Positions 41,692-51,014 are shown, numbered from the stretch's first letter. The stretch is 64,000 nucleotides of DNA from Clostridiales bacterium (GCA_029268065.1 JAJUHC010000010.1:1-64000), one strand, 5' to 3'. Program-made: numbers and translations. Notes: generated by a model not told the origin, from the letters alone.

Positions 41692-42573
41692 TCAGAGTCC
41701 CGCCTTTGCGAGAATGTCGGGAATCTTGGATTCCCAGCCGAGAGCCATGATGTGCACGCCCTGGCAGTACGGCTTGCACTCCTTGATAAGACGCGCGGAA
41801 ATCTCAACGCCGGTGATGCCGGCCTTGGTTTTTTCCTTGTCCGCCTGCAGCTCCGCTATCATAGAATCCGGGACGCTTATTCCGGCGACGTTGGCGTTCA
41901 TGTACTTCACCATGCCGACGTTTTTCGGTATGACTATTCCGAGCTGGACCGGCACGCCGAACTGCTTTGCCTTCTCCATGAATTTAATGAACTTCTCGGG
42001 CTCGTATACCGCCTGGGTCTGGAAGTATTCGGCGCCGGCTCTTACCTTTGCCTCCATCTTAGCGAGCTGGACGTCGACGGAATCGCTGCAGGGGGAAACA
42101 ACCGCGCCCTTTGCAAACTTCGGGGGCTCGCCCTCAAGCGGATTGCCCGCCATGTCCTCGCCGGATTCGAGCTTCTTCAGCATGTGAAGGAGGGATACTG
42201 AATCCAAATCGAAAACAGGCTTTGCCTGCGGGTTGTCGCCGAGGGTGGTGTGGTCGCCTGTCAGGCAGAGCAGATTGTCTATGCCGAAGAGCGCCGCGCT
42301 CAGTATATCGGACTGCAGACCGATGCGGTTCCTGTCACGGCAGGTCATCTGAAAAATGGGATTCAGGCCCTTGTCCTTCAGAGCCTTGCACGTTGCCAGG
42401 GAGCCGAGGCGCATAACTGAGGACTGGTTGTCCGTTACGTTGACGGCATGGACGTGTCCCTTCAAATATGTTTCCGCTTCGTGAAGCAAATGCTCAATAT
42501 GATATCCCTTTGGGGGGCCTACTTCCGCAGTAACTACAAACTCGCCACGTTGAAATAACTCGGTTAGCATCAT
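41692..42573 (-). CDS. metF: methylenetetrahydrofolate reductase, MetF subunit
   Basis: 293 residues. AAGGAG precedes two adjacent ATGs (42573 chosen, 42570 possible). TIM-barrel MetF features: FVVTAEVGPPKGYHIEHLL at the N-terminus (catalytic-region Glu), VNVTDNQSSVMRLGSLATC, MTCRDRNRIGLQSDIL, LCLTGDHTTLGDNPQAKPVF and YFQTQAVYEPEKF. It reduces 5,10-methylene-THF to 5-methyl-THF. With MetV and RnfC2-like genes directly upstream it fits the acetogen-type MetVF complex of the Wood-Ljungdahl methyl branch, not a stand-alone NADH enzyme. Confidence 0.92.
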   Translation of the reverse strand: MMLTELFQRGEFVVTAEVGPPKGYHIEHLLHEAETYLKGHVHAVNVTDNQSSVMRLGSLATCKALKDKGLNPIFQMTCRDRNRIGLQSDILSAALFGIDNLLCLTGDHTTLGDNPQAKPVFDLDSVSLLHMLKKLESGEDMAGNPLEGEPPKFAKGAVVSPCSDSVDVQLAKMEAKVRAGAEYFQTQAVYEPEKFIKFMEKAKQFGVPVQLGIVIPKNVGMVKYMNANVAGISVPDSMIAELQADKEKTKAGITGVEISARLIKECKPYCQGVHIMALGWESKIPDILAKAGL

Positions 42574-42609
42574 TTCTTATCGCTCCTTATAATAATTATC
42601 ATAGCAAAA

Positions 42610-43239
42610 TCAGCCTTCGTCCTTTGACTCTTTAAATGGCTTGGCGTAATCCCGCACTTTTGCCTCATATTTAAGAGTGTCAAGACGGCCCAGCTTTTCA
42701 AGCTTTCGGTAAATACGCTCCCAGCCACACTCCATATCCTTATTGACTTCGCATCTTCCGTTTTTGGCGCCGCCGCATTGGCCGTTGACGAGGCTCTTTG
42801 AGCAGGCCGTGATCGGACAGATTCCGCCGGTGCTGTTAAGATAGCATTCGCCGCACTGGCCGCAGTCAAACTCGAGCGGAGTAACGCCCTGGAAACCGGG
42901 GAGCGGACAGGTGTCGCAGCAGGCGAAGACTTTTTTGTCCTCAAGGAAAGCCGCGACGGTCTGCACGCCGACGCCGCAGGAAAACACCAGCACCGTATCG
43001 GCGTCCTTTATCTTATCCTCAAACTTCTTGAGCTGGAAACGCAGATTATCGGGATTGCATATATAGTCTCTGGTGATGATTTCAGTAACATTGCCGCCGA
43101 CCGACAGTTCCTTCTGCAATTCGGCAGCTTCCTGTTCGGGGAAATAGACTTCCTTGCAGCCATGGCAGTTTATAATTACGGTTTTTCCCTTTGCCAGAGC
43201 CTCAATAGTTTCTTTCGATTTCAGTTGGGTAATGAGCAT
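42610..43239 (-). CDS. metV: MetV, zinc/Fe-S subunit of methylene-THF reductase
   Basis: 209 residues, ATG 43239 behind GGGAGGG. Cys-rich motifs: INCHGCKEVYFPE, YICNPDN, VFSCGVGVQTV, CCDTCPLPGF and a C-terminal CGQCGECYLNSTGGICPITAC then SLVNGQCGGAKNGRCEVNKD. These are the hallmarks of MetV (also annotated as the MTHFR C-terminal domain), which in acetogens carries zinc or Fe-S and activates MetF. It begins 2 bases after the upstream fusion gene ends and is followed by metF after 36 bases. Confidence 0.9.
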   Translation of the reverse strand: MLITQLKSKETIEALAKGKTVIINCHGCKEVYFPEQEAAELQKELSVGGNVTEIITRDYICNPDNLRFQLKKFEDKIKDADTVLVFSCGVGVQTVAAFLEDKKVFACCDTCPLPGFQGVTPLEFDCGQCGECYLNSTGGICPITACSKSLVNGQCGGAKNGRCEVNKDMECGWERIYRKLEKLGRLDTLKYEAKVRDYAKPFKESKDEG

Positions 43240-43240
43240 T

Positions 43241-45202
43241 TTATTTACCCTCCCTTATAGCTTTTTTACCGATCTTTATCATGCTGACGATCGGTATCTT
43301 TGAAGAACAAATTGTCTGACAGCACCCACATTCGATGCAATCCATGACGTTCTGGTCCTTAAAGCCCTGCCAGTTCTCCGTACCGGCATATTTTGTGAAG
43401 TACAGAGGCTTAAGCTCCATCGGGCAGACGTCGGCGCAGCGGCCGCACTTGATACAGGGGCTTGGCTCGGCGGCAACTGGTTCTATGGCGATTATTCCAT
43501 TGGTACCCTTCATTACGGGAACGCCAAGATCTTTAAGTTCAAAGCCCATCATCGGGCCGCCCATTTTGATGGTAACGTCGTCGGAGGTAACGCCCCCGCA
43601 GTAGTCGACAAGCGCTTTGACGGGAGTACCGATCTTTACTACATAGTTGCCCGGATTCTTGATTCGCTCTCCGGTCACGGTAACAACGCGCTCGATAAGC
43701 GGCATACCGGTTTTTATGGCGTCGGATACTGCCTTGACGGTGCTGACGTTGCTGACAATCGCGCCGACATCGGCGGGCAGACCACCCGAGGGAACAGAAC
43801 GTCCCAAAACCCTCTTGATCAGCATTTTTTCCGCACCCTGCGGGTACTTTGTCTTTGCGACGACAACTTCTATATTATCGATATTGGCTGTCTTTGCCTG
43901 CATTATTTCTACGGCGTCAGGCTTGTTGTCCTCGATTGCTATAATGCCCTTTTCAGCTCCCGAAGCCTTGAGCAATGCTTTAAGGCCGTAGATGATATCG
44001 TCCGCATACTCGACCATTACGCGGTGGTCGGCGGTCAGCATGGGTTCACACTCGCAGCCGTTAAGAAGAACCGTGTCAACCGGCTTCGGCGGCTTGATTT
44101 TTACGGAGGTCGGGAAGCCCGCGCCGCCCATGCCTACTATGCCCTTTTCGCGGACAAGGTCGATAATCTGCTCGGAGGTCATGGAGTCTAGGTCTCCGGC
44201 AGGTTTTACGGACTCGTGAGGAGTATTTTTGCCGTCGGACTCGATCACGACGGACATTACGCTGCCGTTTGTTGCATGCGGTCTCGGCTCAACGGCAATT
44301 ACCTTACCGCTGACGCTTGAGTGAATGTTGGCGCTGATAAAGCCCTTGGCCTCGCCGATCCTCTGCCCCACCTTAACGATATCGCCGACGGCTACAATCG
44401 GCTCCGCAGGCGCACCCGCATGCTGTGACATGGGAATAACTACGGTTTTTACCTCCGGAAAGTTTTTCAGGGAAAGGTGTTCGCTGTATTCCTTATGCTC
44501 GGAGGGGTGAATTCCGCCGTAATAGCCATCGAAGCGCTTCTCGCGGACGGATTTGACATATTCGTTTATGAGCTTGAAATTTACCTTTGAGTAGTCACGA
44601 ACCTGTACCGGCTGATTCAAAAAATCGGAAAGCAGCCCCTGCTTTTCAAGCCTTTCGTAAATTTTCTGCCATCCGCAGTCCATGTTCTTGTTGACTTCAC
44701 ATTTTCCGTTTTTGGCACCGCCGCACTGGCCGTTGACGAGGCTCTTAGAACAGTCGACAATTGGGCAGATGCCTCCGGTAAGGTTCAGGTAGCACTGGCC
44801 GCAGGCATCGCAGCGTGTTTTTGTCAGTGCCATGCCGTGCTTGCCCCGATATGCGATCGAATCGCTTGCGGCGAAAACTGGCTTTTCGACTAAATCGGCA
44901 ACCGTCTGTATGCCGAGACCGCAGGAAATAACAAAAACGTTTTCCGTTTCTGCCGGCAGAACCGACTGAAGTCTCTTCGCCGTAGTGGTTTTGTTGCAAA
45001 GGAAATCCACCTTTGCGCAGCCTGTAAGAGTTTTTCCCTGCTCCTTGGCGAGTCGCTCAAATTCGCCGCATTCGGGTTCGTCAAATGTTTCAAACTCCTT
45101 GAAGCATTTGTTGCAGGCGACTATAAATATGTTTTGCTTATCCGCCAGCAAAGGGATTAACTCTTCAGCCCTTTTCAGCTTGAATTTGGTGTAATCTTCC
45201 AA
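43241..45202 (-). CDS. MetV-RnfC2 fusion protein
   Basis: 653 residues from TTG 45202, with GGGGGG 7 bases upstream. Residues about 1-205 are a second MetV domain (VACNKCFKEFETF, VISCGLGIQTVADL, CDACGQCYLNLTGG, VNGQCGGAKNGKCEVNKNMD). Residues about 225-653 are RnfC-like: FDGYYGGIHPSEHKEYS, the GxGGxGFPTxxK FMN/NADH site GMGGAGFPTSVKIKPP, NGCECEPMLTADHRVM, KYPQGAEKMLIKRVLGR, and two 4Fe-4S motifs (CIKCGRCADVCPM and CIECGCCQTICSS). RnfC2 of Acetobacterium links NADH to MetVF. Here its MetV partner is covalently attached. It likely transfers electrons from NADH or ferredoxin to MetF. Confidence 0.88.
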   Translation of the reverse strand: MEDYTKFKLKRAEELIPLLADKQNIFIVACNKCFKEFETFDEPECGEFERLAKEQGKTLTGCAKVDFLCNKTTTAKRLQSVLPAETENVFVISCGLGIQTVADLVEKPVFAASDSIAYRGKHGMALTKTRCDACGQCYLNLTGGICPIVDCSKSLVNGQCGGAKNGKCEVNKNMDCGWQKIYERLEKQGLLSDFLNQPVQVRDYSKVNFKLINEYVKSVREKRFDGYYGGIHPSEHKEYSEHLSLKNFPEVKTVVIPMSQHAGAPAEPIVAVGDIVKVGQRIGEAKGFISANIHSSVSGKVIAVEPRPHATNGSVMSVVIESDGKNTPHESVKPAGDLDSMTSEQIIDLVREKGIVGMGGAGFPTSVKIKPPKPVDTVLLNGCECEPMLTADHRVMVEYADDIIYGLKALLKASGAEKGIIAIEDNKPDAVEIMQAKTANIDNIEVVVAKTKYPQGAEKMLIKRVLGRSVPSGGLPADVGAIVSNVSTVKAVSDAIKTGMPLIERVVTVTGERIKNPGNYVVKIGTPVKALVDYCGGVTSDDVTIKMGGPMMGFELKDLGVPVMKGTNGIIAIEPVAAEPSPCIKCGRCADVCPMELKPLYFTKYAGTENWQGFKDQNVMDCIECGCCQTICSSKIPIVSMIKIGKKAIREGK

Positions 45203-45579
45203 CTATATTCCCCCCTAGACTAAGTAAAAAAGATCAAAGCACGTTATAATGGTTTTTCGTAAAAACGTCGGCGCTCCAGGCGCCCGAGTTAAATTTTGGC
45301 GCTTGGGCGTAAAATGCCACTATGCGCAATATAAACACAGCCATTATATCATAAAATGTTTTTTATCAACTAAAATATGCACAAGTTCGGTGTATTTTTA
45401 TATAAAAACAAAATAATTTTCATATACGCATGAAATAAAATTTTTTAAATCTTGCATTATGAGTTAAAAGCTGCCTGCTTCGGCAGATTCAGGGCCATAA
45501 TGAGGCAAAATTAATTATTCCGTCTGCCAGAAGAACTGGCAGACGGAATTCGCTGCTTCAATAATAATCGGCGTATCAA
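45203..45579 (-). other. AT-rich intergenic region with operon promoter and terminator hairpin
   Basis: The region holds the upstream sequences of the metV-rnfC2 unit near 45203-45440 and a 14-bp hairpin (45517-45530 with 45536-45549) that ends the MaoC operon on the minus strand, followed there by AATAATTAATTTTG. No gene is seen. No clear riboswitch was recognised. Confidence 0.55.
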
Positions 45580-46035
45580 TTACTCGGCTTTTGCCGCCCT
45601 GGTTTTCATCATCAGAACCCATTCGCATTCTGTTATAACCTTGCCGCCGTGGTTCACGAGGTTAGCGTTCAGCTTTAGAATACCACGGCCGGGCTTTTTG
45701 CTGGGGACAAGCTCTGTGGGCGTCATTTCAAGGTGAACCGTGTCGCCGATTTCGAGAGGAGCCTTATATTTGATGCTTAGCTCCATAAAGGCTATGGTGG
45801 TGCCGGCAAACATGCCGGTCTGATTGGACATGCCGGTCATTATGACCGGCCCAAGCATTCCGTGAGCGATTCTTTTCCCAAACATGTTGAGCTTGCAAAA
45901 TTCCTCGTCCGTGTGAATGGGGTTGAAGTCTCCCGAGAGTCCGGCAAAGTTCATAACGTCGGTCTCGGTTATGGTGCGCGCCTGACTCTTATAACACCTG
46001 CCTACTTCAAAATCCTCAAGATAAAAGCCTTCCAT
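45580..46035 (-). CDS. MaoC-like (R)-hydratase
   Basis: 151 residues. Hot-dog fold of the MaoC family with the catalytic hydratase signature FAGLSGDFNPIHTDEEFC (Asp and His), then IAHGMLGPVIMTGM. It hydrates trans-2-enoyl-CoA to (R)-3-hydroxyacyl-CoA. AAAGGAG precedes ATG 46035. It is the last gene of a minus-strand unit with crotonase, CoA-transferase and a permease, suggesting degradation of a transported organic acid as a CoA ester. Confidence 0.88.
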   Translation of the reverse strand: MEGFYLEDFEVGRCYKSQARTITETDVMNFAGLSGDFNPIHTDEEFCKLNMFGKRIAHGMLGPVIMTGMSNQTGMFAGTTIAFMELSIKYKAPLEIGDTVHLEMTPTELVPSKKPGRGILKLNANLVNHGGKVITECEWVLMMKTRAAKAE

Positions 46036-46068
46036 TTATAACTCCTTTCCTGTTTGTACAAGTATGGC

Positions 46069-46842
46069 CTAAGAGAAGTTAGGCGGCCGTTTTTCCTTAA
46101 AAGCCTTGAAGCCTTCGATCTGATCGGCCGTGCCGAAGCTGGCCGTCATGTAGCCGAGTTCGATATCCTTCCCGACGTCGACGCTGATATCTTCACCCGC
46201 GACAAGCGCGGCTTTGAGAAGCGATATCGCCGAAGCGGAGTTTTTGGCGATCAGTTCGGCCTCCGCCTTAACCTCGGCGGCGAAGGAGTCTGCGGAAACG
46301 ACCTTGTTTACAAGGCCCAGCACGAGCGCCTCGTCCGCCTTTATGCGGCGGCCGGTGAACAAAAGCTCCTTGGCCCGGCTTGCGCCGATGCACTTGGGAA
46401 GCCGCTGCGTTCCGTTGAAGCCGGGAACGATTCCAAGCGTGACCTCCGGCATTGCGAAGGAGGCTTTTTCGTGCGCGATGCGGATGTCGGTGCAGAGGGC
46501 AAATTCGCAGCCGCCGCCGAAGGCATAGCCGTTTATCGCCGCTATCGTAGGTTTCGGCATGGTTTCGATGCGGCGAAACAGCGCCGCCCCCCTTCGCGAG
46601 TATTCGATTATGCCCATGGTATCCTTGCTCTCCATTTCACCGATGTCAGCGCCGGAGATAAACGCCTTGCCCTCGCCGGTAAATACGACGACGCGCACAT
46701 CCTTATCGTAGGCGGCTTCATCGACAGCGCCGGAAAGCTCGTTTAGAAGCTGTGAGTTTAAGGCGTTCATCGCCTCGGGCCTGTGGAAGGTTATAGTTGC
46801 GACGCCGTTTTCCTTGGCGTAAATGATGTACTTATAGTCCAT
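46069..46842 (-). CDS. enoyl-CoA hydratase/crotonase family protein
   Basis: 257 residues from ATG 46842, 8 bases after GGAGG; an in-frame ATG at 46857 overlaps the previous stop and lacks a site. Crotonase blocks: HRPEAMNALNSQLLNEL, the oxyanion loop GKAFISGADIGEM, INGYAFGGGCEFALCTDIRI and MPEVTLGIVPGFNGTQRLPK with the first catalytic Glu (PEVTLG) and GFNGTQ region. It probably hydrates enoyl-CoA or acts as an isomerase. The (S)-specific crotonase and the (R)-specific MaoC side by side could form an epimerising pair. Confidence 0.88.
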   Translation of the reverse strand: MDYKYIIYAKENGVATITFHRPEAMNALNSQLLNELSGAVDEAAYDKDVRVVVFTGEGKAFISGADIGEMESKDTMGIIEYSRRGAALFRRIETMPKPTIAAINGYAFGGGCEFALCTDIRIAHEKASFAMPEVTLGIVPGFNGTQRLPKCIGASRAKELLFTGRRIKADEALVLGLVNKVVSADSFAAEVKAEAELIAKNSASAISLLKAALVAGEDISVDVGKDIELGYMTASFGTADQIEGFKAFKEKRPPNFS

Positions 46843-46856
46843 TTGAAGCCTCCGCA

Positions 46857-48089
46857 TTACTTATCCTTCCAGACATAAAGGGCGCCGCTCTCAAGCATTG
46901 AGCTTATCTGCTCGTCGCCATAGCCTAGTTCCTTTAAGATTTCCGGTCCGTTTTCGCCTATGAGTGGGGCAACCTTCGGCATGGTTTTCGTTATGGATTC
47001 AAAGTAGCCGGGTGTGCGGGTTATGCGGCGGACATTTCCGTTCGGACATTTAAGGTCGTAGTAGCAACCCATAGCTTCCGCCTGAGGATCCTCAAGCATT
47101 TCCTGCCAGTTGTAGGCCAGGGCGTGCGGAATGTCTCCTTCGACCAGGATCTTTTTCCATTCGGGCCAGGTTTTGCTCTTGAAATAAGTCAGCAGTATGT
47201 CGGTGAACTCATGCAGGTAGCCATTCTTGACCATGTCGGCCTGAGGCCAGTATTTTCCGCATTCTACAAGGTCCGGGCGTCCGATCGCTTCGCAGAAATG
47301 TTTGAAGCGTTGGTCGTAATCTGGCATTGCTATCTGAACTATACGATCGTCTGCCGTGGTATACCCGCCGTTGAGAGGGTTTGTGTTATTGTACATGCCG
47401 ATAGGGAAGGTGCGCGCGTAGCCGTCGTACTGAGAAGCCATCAGCATGATCGAATGATTCCATATAGCGTTTTCGTAGAGGCTTGCGACGACAAGATCAC
47501 CCTTACCGGTTTTAAGCGCGCGCAGATACGCGGTCATAATATTGAGAGCCAAAACCAGCCCCACGTTGTTATCGCCGATTCCGGGAATCGCGGGATGCGG
47601 CGGCCCGCCGGCACGGCGATTGACATGGATGTATCCACCGCGGCTGAGGAAGGCGGTCATGTCGTATCCGGGCAGATCCTTGTCCGGTCCCTTTATGCCG
47701 TAGCCGGTGCACATTCCGTAAATGAGCTTGGGGTACCTATCCTTTATGGAATTATAGTCCAGGCCCGCGCGAATCAAAGCCTGCTCACGCCAGTTTGTAA
47801 TGAGTATATCCGCTGTGGCGAGAAGCTTAAAAAACGCCTCCTTGCCCTCGGGATTCTTCATGTCCAGCGAAATGCAGCGCTTATTACCGTTGAGATATTC
47901 CCAGGTGGTGTTTTCATACATATCCTGAGGCCGGCCTTCGTTAACGCCGGTATAGCGAAGCGGATCCCCCTGCGCGCTTTCGATAATTATAACATCTGCG
48001 CCGTGATCGGCAAAGTATCTCGCGGCGGCGGGCGCCGCAACAAAGTTGGCAAGCTGAATTACTCTGACCCCTGATAACGCCAGGTCCAT
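46857..48089 (-). CDS. CaiB/BaiF class III CoA-transferase
   Basis: 410 residues; GAGGAGG precedes ATG 48089. Family blocks: LSGVRVIQLANFVAAPAAAR, FADHGADVIIIESAQGDPLR, NGNKRCISLDMKNPEGKEAF, the ILITNWREQALIRAGLDY loop with the catalytic-type acidic position replaced (usual Asp in NFRPGVxxRLGLDY-type and later catalytic Asp near GYDMTAFLSRGG), and GIGDNNVGLVLALNI. It transfers CoA between carboxylic acids. The activated substrate is probably the compound imported by the neighbouring permease. Confidence 0.88.
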   Translation of the reverse strand: MDLALSGVRVIQLANFVAAPAAARYFADHGADVIIIESAQGDPLRYTGVNEGRPQDMYENTTWEYLNGNKRCISLDMKNPEGKEAFFKLLATADILITNWREQALIRAGLDYNSIKDRYPKLIYGMCTGYGIKGPDKDLPGYDMTAFLSRGGYIHVNRRAGGPPHPAIPGIGDNNVGLVLALNIMTAYLRALKTGKGDLVVASLYENAIWNHSIMLMASQYDGYARTFPIGMYNNTNPLNGGYTTADDRIVQIAMPDYDQRFKHFCEAIGRPDLVECGKYWPQADMVKNGYLHEFTDILLTYFKSKTWPEWKKILVEGDIPHALAYNWQEMLEDPQAEAMGCYYDLKCPNGNVRRITRTPGYFESITKTMPKVAPLIGENGPEILKELGYGDEQISSMLESGALYVWKDK

Positions 48090-48176
48090 TTTTTTACCTC
48101 CTCGTATTTAAAATACATAGTAAATATACGGTATTTTCAAAGAAAAATCAAACAAGGACATTTTTGTTAACTGACA

Positions 48177-48216
48177 TTTGCCGATCAGGGCAATTTTAAT
48201 TGCCCTGATCGGCAAA
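48177..48216. repeat. 19-bp perfect inverted repeat between permease and CoA-transferase genes
   Basis: TTTGCCGATCAGGGCAATT (48177-48195) pairs with 48198-48216 across TT. It starts 6 bases after the permease stop on the minus strand. A very long perfect stem with a tiny loop may be a terminator, an RNase III site or an mRNA-stabilising end that lowers expression of the downstream enzymes relative to the permease. Confidence 0.6.
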
Positions 48217-48221
48217 ATTAT

Positions 48222-49547
48222 TTAAGCATAGCCGAATAGATAGCAAAGCGGTATAAGCAGGCACAGGGAAATAATAGGTATGACGACGTTGGTTACGCCG
48301 GCCGCGATATAGGAAGTTTTGTGGGTGTTGCCTGTATAGTTGATAACCGACACGACCAGACCACAGTGCGGCAGCGAGTCCAGAGTAAGTGCGGCGATGG
48401 ATACGCACCTGGCCAACCCTTCAAGCTGAGCTGTAGTTGTAATAAGACCGGTGTCTATGTAGTTTGCTTTAACCACAGGAAGCGCAATTCCTTGTCCGCC
48501 CGTACCCGAACCTGTAATACCGGAGATAAGCCCGACGGCGATACTCGCGGAAATGAGCGGCGACCCTCCGATTTTTGTAATTGCGTCAGTCATTATCGTG
48601 AAGGCGGGAAGGCTCTTGACGACCGTGCCGAAACCGACTATGGTCGCAGTGTTAAACAATGTGATGAGGCCGCCGGTGGTACCGGAAGAAAGGGTTTTCC
48701 AGATGTCCTTCCATTCAAGATTGGCATAAAAGCATATCAGAGCCGCGATAATGCCGCCGGCAAGAGACGGAGCGACGCCAAGCTTTGTCGCGTTCAGAAG
48801 TACAAGAAGAACTGCCATAGGAACAAGGCTGAGCCAGAAGTTTGGGAGTTTCTTGCCTTCGAGCGCTTTCATAGCCTCTTCGTCAGACGCGGAAGCCTCG
48901 AAGTGTTTGCCCTGCTTTTTTGCCCTACGCACGCAATAATATATCCAGATAAAAACCAAAACCATTTCAAACGCGGCTGTTATCATACCCGGAGCAAAGG
49001 CCGCAGTGGTTTTAACTCCAAGGAACTGGGTGGGTACGATGTTGTGCGCCGCAGGGGAGCCGGGCATCATTCCGGTGGCCGTGCCCGCACCGGCAAAATA
49101 CAACGCCGGAAGGAGATGGCGCGTAATGTCGGCTTTCTTGAACATAGAGAGCATCAGGGGATACATCGCGAAGAAAGCTACGAACACGGAAACGCCGCCG
49201 TAAGAAAGGAGAAATCCCGCTAGGATTATCGAAGGAACTATTGCCTTTTCTCCAAGCCTGTTTATTATGCCTCCGGCAATAGCGTCTGCGGCCCCGGATA
49301 CCTCAAACAGCTTTCCGAATATCGCCCCTAGCAGGAAGAGCCAGAAGTAATTGCCGAAATAGCCGGAAATTCCGTTCACGAAAGTTGTTACCATTATTTG
49401 GTTGACATTTACCTTTGCCGTTGTCAATATTGCCGTTGCGACAACTATGAAAAGCGATGAGATAAGCGATGTGAAAAAGATTGGCACACCTCTGAAAATG
49501 AGAAACATGACCAATGCCAAGCCAAGAATCATCAGTACAACCTGCAT
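48222..49547 (-). CDS. GntP-family gluconate/organic-acid permease
   Basis: 441 residues, about twelve hydrophobic helices. GAGGG precedes ATG 49547. The sequence fits the GntP/CitM-like ion transporter superfamily: FGNYFWLFLLGAIFGKLFEV, GMMPGSPAAHNIVPTQFLG, ISGITGSGTGGQGIALPVVK and SIAALTLDSLPHCGLVVSVI are family-type re-entrant and helix motifs. It imports an anionic substrate with protons or sodium. It is first in the operon with CoA-transferase, crotonase and MaoC hydratase. Confidence 0.82.
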   Translation of the reverse strand: MQVVLMILGLALVMFLIFRGVPIFFTSLISSLFIVVATAILTTAKVNVNQIMVTTFVNGISGYFGNYFWLFLLGAIFGKLFEVSGAADAIAGGIINRLGEKAIVPSIILAGFLLSYGGVSVFVAFFAMYPLMLSMFKKADITRHLLPALYFAGAGTATGMMPGSPAAHNIVPTQFLGVKTTAAFAPGMITAAFEMVLVFIWIYYCVRRAKKQGKHFEASASDEEAMKALEGKKLPNFWLSLVPMAVLLVLLNATKLGVAPSLAGGIIAALICFYANLEWKDIWKTLSSGTTGGLITLFNTATIVGFGTVVKSLPAFTIMTDAITKIGGSPLISASIAVGLISGITGSGTGGQGIALPVVKANYIDTGLITTTAQLEGLARCVSIAALTLDSLPHCGLVVSVINYTGNTHKTSYIAAGVTNVVIPIISLCLLIPLCYLFGYA

Positions 49548-49892
49548 TGCCGAAACCCTCCCTTTTTAATTTTTATGTGTAACACGCATGGAAAAAACCA
49601 TTTCACATTCCCTTTGAAAAATGCTTTCCGTTTTGCGTTTTACAAAACAATTTATATACAGGAAATAAAATTTATGTCAATTATACTTAATTAATGCCTT
49701 AACGCATTACAATTTTTGTACTTTAAGCACAATTATAGGAATCATTCTGCTTTTAAAGACCTAAAAAATGTTTATAAAATACAATAATCTTCAGGCATAT
49801 TAATCCATATGGTGCGATAAGCTAATTAATGTATAATTCTGTTGTCTTACATGTGTAACATTTTTCTTAGTAAATTGGGGGGGGCGGTTCGT
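49548..49892. other. AT-rich divergent promoter region
   Basis: This stretch separates the minus-strand permease operon from the plus-strand membrane-protein gene. It is strongly AT-rich and must contain both promoters. A TAAATTTTATTTCCTG-like run and CTTAATTAATGC are visible but no confident -35/-10 pair can be assigned. No gene or hairpin terminator is seen. Confidence 0.45.
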
Positions 49893-50981
49893 ATGGTTAA
49901 CACGCGGCCGGCGGAAAACGGATATTATATGCGTGACGCAGAACCCTTGGAGGACAGACTTATTCTGGTCATATTAAGAAAAATGAATTGCGTTTATTCG
50001 GGCGGGTTTATGAAACTGATCGATGTGCTTACTTTGCCCGCAATAATTTCTATTCTTGCAGCCGTTACGGTTTATGTAATATTAAACAGGCTGAGCCTTT
50101 ATATTTTATTGGTTCCCTTGGGTATTCTCTGCATTTACGGTCCAAACGCAATTTCAAGCTTTAAAGCGAGCAGGCAGAATTCAGGAATAAAACACGACAT
50201 AAAAAAATCAGGAGAACATTTTTTGATTGGGCAGGCAACCTGTACCGGTAAAAACGAAAATAAATCCTTCTGGGGAAAAAAGCGTTACACCCTTTCGGCA
50301 AGGCTGCGTAACGGCAAAAGCCTTCAGGATATTCCTGCCTTTGAGCCGTATTACAACGATATTAAGGTCGGAAGGGAGTTTATGCTTATTATTTCCTCAT
50401 GCGAGCGGGCGGAGGGATATTTTGCGGTTCCCGATTATGTTTTAAAGCCCCCCTCGAAAACCTCGAAGCCGGATGCCGGTCAGACGGAGTCTGTCAGCAA
50501 AAGCGAGCTGCGGCTCTTAAACGAAGCCGACCGGAAGATTGCGATGGAATTCGGCGCTTACCGGAACAAGCTGCGAATCAAATACTATGGAAGGGCATAT
50601 CTTACCTGCTCGGTTATCACGGCCGCTTTTTTCGCGATAGCTGTAATGCTAAACAGCCGTTATATAAATCTTTTGATCGCCATTCTGTGCTGCCTTGGAG
50701 CCGCTGTTCTGATGAATTATGTCGAGTGGCGGCAGTTTAAGAAAATGATCTCAGGAAAGGACGAAAGTCTTGACTGCCTCGACGCAGAGGTATCTGCAAA
50801 AACAGCTGGTTCGGAAAACAGGGAAAAATACATTGAAATAGAGGATCTTAACGGAAAGAAAATTTACCGCTCAACCGCACATGAGGATTATAAAATCTTC
50901 GAAAAAGGAGATTCGGTACTGCTTATTTATAAGGACGGAAAGGATAAGCCGATAATCTGCCTAAAGAGCATGCCCACATAA
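49893..50981 (+). CDS. membrane protein of unknown function
   Basis: 362 residues from ATG 49893, 8 bases after a run of eight G; a longer start at 49842 lacks a ribosome site. Two hydrophobic hairpins are clear: about residues 45-85 (VLTLPAIISILAAVTVYVIL, then LYILLVPLGILCIYG) and about 235-280 (LTCSVITAAFFAIAVMLN, then LLIAILCCLGAAVLMNYV). Between them lies a soluble domain with ISSCERAEGYFAVPDYVL, and a second soluble domain ends in DSVLLIYKDGKDKPIICLK. The layout resembles NfeD/SMB-type membrane proteins with OB-like tails, but I do not recognise a family. Confidence 0.7.
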   Translation: MVNTRPAENGYYMRDAEPLEDRLILVILRKMNCVYSGGFMKLIDVLTLPAIISILAAVTVYVILNRLSLYILLVPLGILCIYGPNAISSFKASRQNSGIKHDIKKSGEHFLIGQATCTGKNENKSFWGKKRYTLSARLRNGKSLQDIPAFEPYYNDIKVGREFMLIISSCERAEGYFAVPDYVLKPPSKTSKPDAGQTESVSKSELRLLNEADRKIAMEFGAYRNKLRIKYYGRAYLTCSVITAAFFAIAVMLNSRYINLLIAILCCLGAAVLMNYVEWRQFKKMISGKDESLDCLDAEVSAKTAGSENREKYIEIEDLNGKKIYRSTAHEDYKIFEKGDSVLLIYKDGKDKPIICLKSMPT

Positions 50982-51014
50982 GCCGCTATTCGTTTAGCTT
51001 TAGAGGAGAAAATT

